Shown piece by piece: positions 23,877 through 31,159 of a stretch of DNA of 46,808 nucleotides; the stretch's first letter is position 1, and each line of letters starts with the position of its first letter. The DNA is from Candidatus Bathyarchaeota archaeon (GTDB taxonomy: Archaea; Thermoproteota; Bathyarchaeia; Bathyarchaeales; Bathycorpusculaceae): positions 1 to 46,808 of the forward strand of contig JAFGLT010000033.1 of assembly GCA_016927895.1 (NCBI GenBank). Reading direction: 5' to 3'. The notes below the pieces were generated by a model. That model did not search any database, had not been told where the DNA came from, and saw only the letters and a list, made by a program, of their open reading frames with translations. The position numbers were made by a program, and so were the translations under genes.

Positions 23877-24965
23877 CTAACGACCGCGACGTTTGCTTGT
23901 TTTCTCCTCTTCAGAGACATCCTCTATACCGTTTTCCGTTACTTTAAAGATTTCCTCGCCTTCGGGCAGATACGGGCTTGAAACCAGTCTAGCAATGCGC
24001 ACAGGACCACGGGAAGCTCTCCTCAGGTAAATTCGCGTGTGGCTTGTGTGCCCGACAATGTGTCCTCCGATGGGGGAAACGGCGTCGCCGAAGAAAACGT
24101 CTGGTTTAGCCATAACCTGGTTAGTTACCACGGCCACGGTGTTAAATGCTCTTGCTAAGGCGATGAGCTTGTGCATGTGTTTATTCAACTTTTGTTGTCT
24201 GCGAGCCAACATTTCTCTTCCAACGTATTCGCTTCTGAAATGGGAAGTTAAAGAGTCTACGATTATCAGCTTGATGTTGTTCTGTTTGATGATTTCATCA
24301 GCGTTTTCCAAAAGGAACATCTGATGGTCTGAAGTGAAGGCTTCAGCGTAGATTATGTTCTTAACGACTTCTTCAGGCTCAAGACCCGCGTGCTTAGCCA
24401 TCTGCACGATACGTTCGAGTCTAAAAGTGTTTTCCGTGTCGACATACAAGGCGGCACCGTTAAGACCACCACGTTCTGGAGGCAACTGAACGTTCACGCA
24501 CAACTGGTGGCACATCTGGCTCTTTCCGCTGCCGTATTCACCGTAAAACTCGGTTATAGTCTGTGTTTCTAAACCGCCGTCAACAATCTTGTCTAATGCT
24601 TGACTACCAGTGGTTAGGCGCAGAACGTCTTTCCGCATCTTGAGAAGTTCATCGGCACGAATGAAGTTAACGCCGATTGCGGAACGGGCTGCTTCGATGA
24701 TTGCGAAAGCCTTTTTTTCACCGACACCTACGGGTTCCAGTTCGCGGGCAGTAGCCATAGCTAGCGACTCAACAGTGTGGTAACCGAGGTCGCGGAGTTT
24801 CTGAGCTGTAGCTGGTCCGACTCCTGGAATATCCTCTATGAAATCGTAACTCTTTGTAGGTTTCGGTAACTCTTCTTCTTGTTCCTCTTGTTCAGGTTCT
24901 TCCTGTTCTTCTGGTTCCATTTCTTGTGGTTCTTCTTGGTTTTCGATGTTCTCGTCTTCTGACAT
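23877..24965 (-). CDS. radA: DNA repair and recombination protein RadA
   Basis: The 362-residue recombinase forms filaments on single-stranded DNA and drives strand exchange. Residues 1-35 are a very acidic leader (Glu/Gln/Pro-rich). The helix-hairpin-helix domain follows at about 40-95 (IPGVGPATAQKLRDLGYHTVESLA). The ATPase core has Walker A GEYGSGKS (142-149), Walker B LIIVD (233-237), and MVTNQVMAK-type loops with VGHTSHTRIYLRR near 315-327. All catalytic residues are present. The acidic leader is longer than in many homologues. The promoter TATA lies at 24999-25008; ATG 24965 is the start. Confidence 0.96.
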   Translation of the reverse strand: MSEDENIENQEEPQEMEPEEQEEPEQEEQEEELPKPTKSYDFIEDIPGVGPATAQKLRDLGYHTVESLAMATARELEPVGVGEKKAFAIIEAARSAIGVNFIRADELLKMRKDVLRLTTGSQALDKIVDGGLETQTITEFYGEYGSGKSQMCHQLCVNVQLPPERGGLNGAALYVDTENTFRLERIVQMAKHAGLEPEEVVKNIIYAEAFTSDHQMFLLENADEIIKQNNIKLIIVDSLTSHFRSEYVGREMLARRQQKLNKHMHKLIALARAFNTVAVVTNQVMAKPDVFFGDAVSPIGGHIVGHTSHTRIYLRRASRGPVRIARLVSSPYLPEGEEIFKVTENGIEDVSEEEKTSKRRGR

Positions 24966-24998
24966 GTAGCTAACCTTGAATTCAGTTGCGAAAAGCCA

Positions 24999-25008
24999 TA
25001 TTTAAAAC
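24999..25008 (-). promoter_or_regulatory. TATA box of radA
   Basis: On the minus strand, GTTTTAAATA lies about 35 bases upstream of ATG 24965. This fits a TATA element with transcription start near 24975 and a leader of about 10 bases. There is no further evidence beyond position and sequence. Confidence 0.5.
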
Positions 25009-25052
25009 ACGCGAAATAGAGGATTTTTTGGTATATGGAGAGGTGGGTTAAA

Positions 25053-25118
25053 GTGAAGCTTTTTTTGTGGGTGTTGTTGGTGGGGTTGGGTTTAGCGGGG
25101 GTTTTGTTTGATTTGTGA
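25053..25118 (+). CDS. possible 21-residue hydrophobic peptide
   Basis: GTG 25053 follows GAGAGGTGGG by 5 bases and opens a 22-codon frame, MKLFLWVLLVGLGLAGVLF with a short DL end, stop at 25118. It is one hydrophobic helix preceded by one lysine. The local strand is strongly G/T-rich. The good ribosome site and ideal membrane-helix composition argue for a real micropeptide. Short length means it could also be chance. It lies in the 230-bp gap between radA and the membrane-protein operon. Confidence 0.35.
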   Translation: MKLFLWVLLVGLGLAGVLFDL

Positions 25119-25197
25119 TAGTTAGCTGGGATTTTGTTTTGTCTTTCGGAAGACTTAATATTAAATCGTGCCATTCAATATAAGAGGTCGAGTAGAT

Positions 25198-25647
25198 ATG
25201 TTCAAAAAATTCAGAGACAAAATAGCCCTCTCTGGAGTCACAGTGCTATGCATCGGCGTAGCCCTTCTCGTATTCACGTTCTTCAGCGCCTACGGGTTCT
25301 TAACGACAGACCTATCTCCAATATCAACCCAAGACCTCGTACAAACCTTCGGAGAATCCTTGGGACCGCTAATCGCTGCAGCCATACATATAATGTACCT
25401 CGGCGTCATGGGCTGGGTCTCCTCCCTCATAACCATCAGAGGAGTGACAATACTAACGCATGTTCCACAGCCGCCGAAGCCTCAACAGCAAACGCAACAT
25501 AAGCCTCAACCTCAACCCCAAAACGCGAAAGCAATACCTAAGAAACGACCAGAAGCTACGCCTTCAGAACCAGAAATGATGGTTATTCCGCTGGAAGAAA
25601 TGGAACAGCAGCCTCAAGCGCAGAAAAAAACTAAGGGATCCGCGTAA
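25198..25647 (+). CDS. two-helix membrane protein with Pro/Gln-rich tail
   Basis: The protein has 149 residues from ATG 25198, with GAGGT 9 bases upstream; a GTG at 25168 is less likely. Helices lie at about 12-35 and 55-85. From about residue 90 to the end the tail is low in complexity, rich in Pro, Gln and Lys, with a MMVIPLEEMEQ segment near the end. The tail is probably cytoplasmic and flexible. It is first of three consecutive membrane-protein genes (to 26925). I do not recognise the family. Confidence 0.7.
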   Translation: MFKKFRDKIALSGVTVLCIGVALLVFTFFSAYGFLTTDLSPISTQDLVQTFGESLGPLIAAAIHIMYLGVMGWVSSLITIRGVTILTHVPQPPKPQQQTQHKPQPQPQNAKAIPKKRPEATPSEPEMMVIPLEEMEQQPQAQKKTKGSA

Positions 25648-25685
25648 AAAAAGCTGCTTTCAACCGCCCTAAAGAAGGAACTGCA

Positions 25686-26477
25686 ATGATCGTGCCAATT
25701 CGAATGCTAGGGATAGCTACATCCATTTTCTGGGTACTTCTTATAGCCTTTATTGCTTTGGCAGCGTACTCAGTTAAAGATTTAAGTGTTGACTTCGGCG
25801 AACCCGAATACACAATAACCGCAGAAGGCGAGCTGAACCTCGCGCTGCCTCTGTACGTTGATAATAGAGGATACTACAGCCTCAAAGATTTCCACCTTTC
25901 AACAGTGTTCTCAGACGCGGAAGGCTCAGAAATCTCACGGTCCGACACAATCGTTCCTGTCATACCACACGGGGAAAACGTCACAATAACACACAACGTG
26001 ACATTAGACCCCCTCAGCCTTCTCGAAAGAGGTGAACAGTACCTGTTCAATGACAACGACCTCAATGTTTCTTTTACGGCTGGACTAAACTTCGCAGAGT
26101 TACTTCCCGCCGAGATTTCAGCAAACTTTACGTTTCCGTGGGGCGCACCATTCTATAATTTCGCTGTCGGCGAGCCATCCTTTGAAGTAGTTGACTTGAC
26201 ACACGTAATGGTGTCAGCTTCTATGAGCTTTGAAAACCACGCTGTTTTCGACATAGCGGGCAACATAAGAATAGAGCTTTACGACAGCGGCGACTCGCTT
26301 CTAAGCGAAAGCCAAACTGTACTGTATGTCCCGCAATACTCCAGCTACGAGGATAACATAGAGTTTGCTTTACCTTTAAGTGCATCATCTTTGTCAACTG
26401 TCCAAAGCGGACACTTTGAAGTTTACTTCGACATAGGGGTAGCCCATTATGGGCCTCTGGTGGTTCCATATGGCTGA
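25686..26477 (+). CDS. membrane-anchored beta-rich protein
   Basis: The 263 residues have one N-terminal membrane helix (about 7-29). Two similar beta-sandwich-like extracellular parts follow. One is about 35-125, starting FGEPEYTITAEGELNLALPLYVDNRG; the other is about 150-260, starting FAVGEPSFEVVDLTHVMVSASMSFEN. The two halves align in outline, with GEP at the start and a paired polar strand after it, so an internal duplication is likely. It overlaps the next gene by 8 bp. Probably a component of a surface or envelope complex; function unknown. Confidence 0.7.
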   Translation: MIVPIRMLGIATSIFWVLLIAFIALAAYSVKDLSVDFGEPEYTITAEGELNLALPLYVDNRGYYSLKDFHLSTVFSDAEGSEISRSDTIVPVIPHGENVTITHNVTLDPLSLLERGEQYLFNDNDLNVSFTAGLNFAELLPAEISANFTFPWGAPFYNFAVGEPSFEVVDLTHVMVSASMSFENHAVFDIAGNIRIELYDSGDSLLSESQTVLYVPQYSSYEDNIEFALPLSASSLSTVQSGHFEVYFDIGVAHYGPLVVPYG

Positions 26478-26925
26478 ACAGCAGAAAAGTAAAAACCTAG
26501 TCAAAGACGTTTCGTTCAGAGTAGCTAAGGCTACGGTAAAAGCTATACTTGTTTACTTACTTTACTTCCTTCTCATGCCGATGTTGTCGCCGCTTTTTGA
26601 GATGGTGCCCGGCTTCGTAGAATCGATTGAAGCGTTCATCGCATTTTACATTGTGCTGATGATTCTAGGCGACCTCACATCGAAAACGGTTTTTCAACAC
26701 TTTTTCAACACTGCCAGAGCTCTGTTCTTCATAGGCTACTTGCTTCTTTCGATGGGCGACGGGGTATTCAGCACAAGCTACGAAAGCTTCAGCTTAACCG
26801 TGAATCTCACCCTATTCTACACGATTGCCGCGACCCTCAGCCTTCTCGGCTTGGCACGAACAATATTGCAGGCAATAAACTTCATGCATGAAAAAGCAGA
26901 AGCCGACAGCAACCTGGAACCATGA
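26470..26925 (+). CDS. four-helix membrane protein
   Basis: The 151 residues start at ATG 26470, inside the end of the previous gene (8-bp overlap). Four hydrophobic helices are visible at about 17-38, 45-67, 78-95 and 110-135, with short charged ends. The N-terminus, MAEQQKSKNLVKDVSFR, is cytoplasmic-like. It completes the three-gene membrane operon. I do not recognise the family. Confidence 0.7.
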   Translation: MAEQQKSKNLVKDVSFRVAKATVKAILVYLLYFLLMPMLSPLFEMVPGFVESIEAFIAFYIVLMILGDLTSKTVFQHFFNTARALFFIGYLLLSMGDGVFSTSYESFSLTVNLTLFYTIAATLSLLGLARTILQAINFMHEKAEADSNLEP

Positions 26926-26952
26926 AAGGCTGCTAACCTTAGTCAAGCCGCA

Positions 26953-27414
26953 CTATACGTCCGTGAGTCTTTGTCTGTACGTCTCGTAGTCTGGCAGGGT
27001 CCGCGGGTATTCTTGGCACATAAGCGGTGAAGATATCAGGAAGTCAGCGGAAGCGCGGTTGCATGCTGTGGGTATGTTCCATACTGTAGCCATGCGCAGT
27101 AGCGCCTTAACGTCTGGGTCATGTGACAGCGACTCCAGCGGGTCCCAGAAGAAAATGAGAAAGTCAATATAGCCTTCAGCTATGCGTGAGCCTATTTGCT
27201 GGTCACCACCCAAGGGGCCACTCTCAAAAGTAGTGATTTTCACGCCTAACTCTTTTTCTATGATTTTGCCGGTTGTTCCAGTGGCGAAAAGCTCATGCTG
27301 AACTAGGGTGTCCTTGTTAAACTTGACCCATTCAAGCAAATCCGCTTTTTTGTGGTCGTGAGCTACAAGCGCAATTTTCTTTTTATGTCCGATAACCGAT
27401 ATTCGTTTCGACAT
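26953..27414 (-). CDS. mgsA: methylglyoxal synthase
   Basis: The protein has 153 residues from ATG 27414 (GGAG 8 bases upstream; a GTG at 27423 would add three). It converts dihydroxyacetone phosphate to methylglyoxal and phosphate. Signatures are IALVAHDHKKADLLEW (catalytic His), ATGTTG, SGPLGGDQQIG (catalytic Asp, phosphate site) and the DPL-x4-SHDPDVKALLR motif, with Ser where bacteria often have Pro. All active-site residues of the E. coli enzyme are represented. This gene is common in bacteria and patchy in archaea, so transfer at some time is likely. It is monocistronic and converges on the membrane operon. Confidence 0.92.
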   Translation of the reverse strand: MSKRISVIGHKKKIALVAHDHKKADLLEWVKFNKDTLVQHELFATGTTGKIIEKELGVKITTFESGPLGGDQQIGSRIAEGYIDFLIFFWDPLESLSHDPDVKALLRMATVWNIPTACNRASADFLISSPLMCQEYPRTLPDYETYRQRLTDV

Positions 27415-27545
27415 CTTTTTCACTCCTTATTGAAATAACGCAATAGTTTAGGTGCCTATATTGGTTTCCTCAATAAAACATTTGCAGCTATTTAGACGCA
27501 CGTTTTAAATTGCGCGAAGCGAAAGTATCTGTTAGGTGAAGTTTT

Positions 27546-27725
27546 ATGGGTTGGGGCAGCGCCGGCACTCCGCCATGGGTCGACGCGAAAAAATTGGATG
27601 AGGAAAAAAGAAGACAGAAAGCCGCACAGGATGCTGAAAGGATTAAAACTTTAGAGAAAGAGAACGAAGCGCTCAAGAAACGGGTAAAGCAGTTGGAACA
27701 CGAACTGGAAAAACTCAAGAAATGA
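27546..27725 (+). CDS. 59-residue coiled-coil microprotein
   Basis: ATG 27546 opens a 60-codon frame ending at 27725. It begins MGWGSAGTPPWVDAKKL, then becomes a continuous charged coiled coil (KTLEKENEALKKRVKQLEHELEKL) to the end. Leucines and valine at heptad positions support a dimeric coil. The N-terminal aromatic-glycine-proline stretch would be a flexible or peptide-binding head. No family is recognised. The promoter stretch near 27500-27515 (TTTTAAAT) and clean codon use support a real gene. Confidence 0.6.
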   Translation: MGWGSAGTPPWVDAKKLDEEKRRQKAAQDAERIKTLEKENEALKKRVKQLEHELEKLKK

Positions 27726-27741
27726 TGCGGTTTTTCCAGTC

Positions 27742-28203
27742 TTAATCGTTTGCATGTTTTTCAGGTTGGGTTTTTCTACGCAATAATATGCCTTCTCCGA
27801 GGAACAGGCTCATGGCAATAGCGGTTATCACTATCAAGTATAAAATTTCCAAGTTAAGACTCTGCCTAAAAAAGAACACTTGTACTGCAATTATAGCAAT
27901 TTCAGCGCCTAGAATGCCCATAAAAAAGAAGGAGTAAAACACCAGCCTCGGCACAAGGTTTCTGCCAATCCACAGGTGTCCGCTAATGCTTGTTCTTTCC
28001 TTAACCACGTATTCACCGTACTGGTTTTTCTCTAACAGCCCGAAGTTTTCTAGTTTCTGCAGTTGCCTGTAAGCCACGCTAGGGCTGCTGAGGTTCACGC
28101 CTCGCATGACATCCCGTGGACCAACAGGCTTCCCCTCTTTAACCACGTATGCATACACGTTTAGCGTGTTGCCTTCTAACTCCTCGTTGACCGCGTCTGT
28201 CAA
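27742..28203 (-). CDS. membrane-anchored winged-helix regulator
   Basis: The 153 residues start with TTG 28203, with GAGGA about 9 bases upstream. Residues about 10-70 form a winged helix (VGPRDVMRGVNLSSPSVAYRQLQKLENFGLLEKNQYGEYVV), fit for DNA binding. Two hydrophobic helices follow at about 88-110 and 118-138, then a basic tail. It is a one-component regulator tethered to the membrane. It lies 2 bp after the exported protein gene upstream on the same strand, so it may sense or control that protein. Confidence 0.75.
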   Translation of the reverse strand: MTDAVNEELEGNTLNVYAYVVKEGKPVGPRDVMRGVNLSSPSVAYRQLQKLENFGLLEKNQYGEYVVKERTSISGHLWIGRNLVPRLVFYSFFFMGILGAEIAIIAVQVFFFRQSLNLEILYLIVITAIAMSLFLGEGILLRRKTQPEKHAND

Positions 28204-28205
28204 GC

Positions 28206-29351
28206 TTAGCTCCTCGGTTTAATGAATACCTCTACGCCAAACTGATCAGGTTGGAATATTTGATTTTCGCCCAAGATTTTGTTGTATATGTAGCCGTCTG
28301 CTGTTTTCTCCAGTGAGATTGATTTGAGTTGGGTTGTGAGGGAAGATGTGTCGTAGAAAGTGCCGTTTACGGGTTCGTCGTAGATGTAGTTGTTTGTTGC
28401 CGCGTAGACGTTGATTCTACCTGCTGTGAAGCCGTTGATGACATCAACCGTGGCGGCTGTTACGGTGCCAGTTAACTCAATTAGGCGTGATTGCTGAGGC
28501 GCCCACGTGTTGTTGAAGTCGTCATCTTCTGACCAAACAGTAGACCATAAACTTGGTCCAATAGTTCCATCAGATAATTGGGTGCCGTTGAAAGCGTTGC
28601 GCGGCGCGAAATTTGTTGTAGCTTGGATAATTGTTCCGAATTCGAGGACGCTGGTTACAGGCTGCTCTATGCGGATTCTTCCTGTGACGGTAACCCATGT
28701 TCCGTTGACGTAAATGCTATCCCAGAGCTGCAACGTGCTTGCACTGCTGTTGAAAAAGAAGTATTGCTTTATTGGCACGCCCTCCATCCGATACCCTGTT
28801 TCAGAAGCATTAGATGGTAAACTTGGAATCACAGTAGGCATCGCACTTAAAAACCTGACAGTGTCACCAGAACCCCACGGATTATTAGTCATGACCTCAT
28901 CCAAACCCTCAGGATATACTCCGGGTATCCATGTGACATTAAGCCACTCGTTGTCCAGCCATATGCCTTCGATTACAGTTCCGAAATGTCCACCACTGCT
29001 TCCTCCTCCCGAAGAGCTGGCTGTGGTGCCTTCCGATGCACCCTCAAGTATGGTGATGTTTTGGGAGGCAGCAAAGTTTACCGACCCTAGTTTGGCTGCA
29101 ATGTCAGAGTAATTCGTGATGTTTAAAACGACGCGGTAGCTGATTTGTGGCAAAGAGAACACATCTGAAGTTTGTTCCTGAACAGCAAAGTTGGCGTATA
29201 CTATGTCGACTCCGAAGTCTGCTGTAGGTCCTTGAGGTGTTCGGCGAAACGGCCTAACCGCCAAGTTTTCATAGAGAAGAGGCGACGCGAAAGCAACTCC
29301 CACTGAAAAAGCGAGAATTGCAAGTATTATTAGCTTTACTCCGAATTTCAT
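28206..29351 (-). CDS. exported protein of unknown function
   Basis: The 381 residues have a signal peptide or N-anchor (about 1-24, MKFGVKLIILAILAFSVGVAFA). The large extracellular part carries many N-glycosylation sequons, a Gly/Ser-rich loop (ASSSGGGSSGG), and two halves with similar phrases (VVLNITNYSD and WVTVTGRIRIEQPVTSVLEFG). There is no C-terminal anchor. It is followed by a membrane winged-helix gene after 2 bp. The pair looks like a surface protein with its own membrane regulator. I do not recognise a family. Confidence 0.7.
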   Translation of the reverse strand: MKFGVKLIILAILAFSVGVAFASPLLYENLAVRPFRRTPQGPTADFGVDIVYANFAVQEQTSDVFSLPQISYRVVLNITNYSDIAAKLGSVNFAASQNITILEGASEGTTASSSGGGSSGGHFGTVIEGIWLDNEWLNVTWIPGVYPEGLDEVMTNNPWGSGDTVRFLSAMPTVIPSLPSNASETGYRMEGVPIKQYFFFNSSASTLQLWDSIYVNGTWVTVTGRIRIEQPVTSVLEFGTIIQATTNFAPRNAFNGTQLSDGTIGPSLWSTVWSEDDDFNNTWAPQQSRLIELTGTVTAATVDVINGFTAGRINVYAATNNYIYDEPVNGTFYDTSSLTTQLKSISLEKTADGYIYNKILGENQIFQPDQFGVEVFIKPRS

Positions 29352-29437
29352 TTTTTGTCACGCATCACCTTTACTAAAAAGAGGCTATTAGCTCTGCTTG
29401 AGGAACAGTTGTGTTCCGCCACAGGAACGGTTCAGCT

Positions 29438-30436
29438 TTAGAAGGTTGTTCTTTTATCCTCAAAATACTTGGTTTTTGAGGGGGTGCCTTCGGCTCGGTA
29501 AATCTTGTTATTTGTTATATCGAACACTGAAGACCATATGGTTTCAAAGTTCAATTTTTTTTGGTATTGGCACATGAACCCGTGTTTTCCGTTGAGAATG
29601 TTTTTTGCGTGTTCGACGCCGTCAACGTAATTGATGTGCTTTAATGCGTTGTATGCAGTTTGGTACCTTTTGTCTGATGAGTAGATGTTCCAATTGCTTG
29701 CATTGTGCTCTTGCATTTCATCGGAAGAGAAATGGTTGGCTGCCACAACAAAACTTTCGCCTGTAACTGGTTTCCTTATGAAATTTTTGTCAGGCGTGCA
29801 CTCCGCAACTGCCATGTCGCCTGTTTTATCCGCTAAAATTATTTGGCAGTTTGACGCTATCGGCAAGCTACGTAAAGCCCCAATCGCCTCTCGTGTCGAG
29901 GAGCATTTTTCAACCAGATAACGAACCAAAAACACCGAATTTATTCCCGGCGCAATTTTTTTGGGAACAACAAATTCCATGGCAACAGCTAAGCCTTTCT
30001 GGTTTAAGCCTTCTTCGAGGTTCACAATCGAGCAAGTGTTGCCGATAAATGAGTAACCCTGTTTAGGTTCGTATAGTATGCTTTGGCTTGTTTTTTTGAG
30101 AAACGGCGGCAGATCATTGTTCCTGCCATAAAATACGGTGTCCTTGTGGTTGAAGCAGAAGGTTGTGCAGCCTTTCGGTTCATAACAGCAGCCCATACAG
30201 AGCAGCCACGAAGCAAACTTTTCGTAAGAATAACATAGGCCGTCGGTTATGCCGTGGATTTCGCTGCAAACTTGAGGATAAACGCTTGCGAGGATAACTT
30301 GTGATTTTCTGCCATGCTCACGTTGAAATTCATCTAACTCGATAATCTGGTCAAAATCAACCTTTTTCTTTTTCAATGTCTTGCCGAACTTTAAGCCGAT
30401 GTCATAGTGATCGCCTTTAAACCTAGGATGAAACAT
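29438..30436 (-). CDS. peptidase C45 / acyltransferase-like Ntn hydrolase
   Basis: The 332 residues match the IAT (isopenicillin N acyltransferase) type of cysteine Ntn hydrolases. The likely nucleophile is Cys90 in EPKGCTTFCFN. The chain must be cut before it to expose the amine. GRNNDLP (about 104-110) contains the conserved Arg. A later KGLAVAMEF block and the LRSLPIASNCQIILADKTGDMAVAE segment are typical. These enzymes act on amide bonds of small molecules such as acyl amino compounds. No substrate is suggested by neighbours. ATG 30436 is the start. Confidence 0.78.
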   Translation of the reverse strand: MFHPRFKGDHYDIGLKFGKTLKKKKVDFDQIIELDEFQREHGRKSQVILASVYPQVCSEIHGITDGLCYSYEKFASWLLCMGCCYEPKGCTTFCFNHKDTVFYGRNNDLPPFLKKTSQSILYEPKQGYSFIGNTCSIVNLEEGLNQKGLAVAMEFVVPKKIAPGINSVFLVRYLVEKCSSTREAIGALRSLPIASNCQIILADKTGDMAVAECTPDKNFIRKPVTGESFVVAANHFSSDEMQEHNASNWNIYSSDKRYQTAYNALKHINYVDGVEHAKNILNGKHGFMCQYQKKLNFETIWSSVFDITNNKIYRAEGTPSKTKYFEDKRTTF

Positions 30437-30581
30437 GTTTAGTCTCCTTCAAATTCGAGGCGTTTTCAATTTTAAATTTAATTTTTTACCTCCCGCTGGC
30501 AGTAAAAGAAGGAGTTTATATGGATTTTGGATTAAACAATAATTTAGACGTAACACTGGATAGCTGGGTATTTTCAGAAGT

Positions 30582-31061
30582 CTAGTCGAGTTTTTTGGTC
30601 ATGACGTAGGCGTCTTCGCCGTCTGAGTAGTAGCCTTTGAGCGTTCGGCTTACCTCGAACCCCAGCTTCTTGTAAAGCGCGACTCCGGGGTCATTTGTTA
30701 CCCTTACTTCCAAGTAGCATAGTTTAGCTTTGTAGTAGACCATGCCCTTTATGGCGATGTCCATCAGTGCTTGAGCTACGCCTTTTCGTCTGCCCTGCGG
30801 CAAAACCGCGATGGAAACCACGTGACCCTTTCTGATTAAGCCGCCTAAACCGTAACTTGCTAAACCGACTTCAATACGGCACATTATGTAGCCGACGATT
30901 TTCCTGTCTTCTTCTGCTATTATGAAGGTTTCCGGAAAACGCTGATGCAAATCCATGAAGAAGAAATCCATGTAGTTTTCGGGGAGACAAAGACGGTTGA
31001 TGTGGATTACACTCTGCAAATCGTCTGGCTTGAATTTGCGCAGCTTGACAGTCTGTTGCAT
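30582..31061 (-). CDS. rimI: GNAT acetyltransferase, RimI-like
   Basis: The 159 residues match the archaeal N-alpha-acetyltransferase/RimI group that acetylates protein N-termini. Motif A is VVSIAVLPQGRRKGVAQALMD (about 87-107), with the acetyl-CoA loop Q-x-x-R-x-G/A. The CYLEVRVTNDPGVALYKKLGFEVSRTLKGYYSDGEDAYVM C-terminal pattern is diagnostic. The N-terminal LPENYMDFFFMDLHQRFPETF contains the peptide-binding helix. It is a single gene between the C45-like gene and larA. The gap to the C45-like gene holds a 21-codon frame of doubtful value. Confidence 0.88.
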   Translation of the reverse strand: MQQTVKLRKFKPDDLQSVIHINRLCLPENYMDFFFMDLHQRFPETFIIAEEDRKIVGYIMCRIEVGLASYGLGGLIRKGHVVSIAVLPQGRRKGVAQALMDIAIKGMVYYKAKLCYLEVRVTNDPGVALYKKLGFEVSRTLKGYYSDGEDAYVMTKKLD

Positions 31062-31159
31062 CTTTTCGCCTTCTTAAACGAAGGTTTAAAAACCAAACTT
31101 AAAGCTTACGCTTCATACCTATTGACGAATGGTTGATTTTTGAGAACTTGATGCTGAAA

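Noticed and set aside
30520-30585. 21-residue frame after GAAGGAG, upstream of the C45-like gene
   Set aside because: The ribosome-like site also looks like a TTTATAT promoter box, the peptide has no features, and its end overlaps the acetyltransferase stop. Too weak to list.
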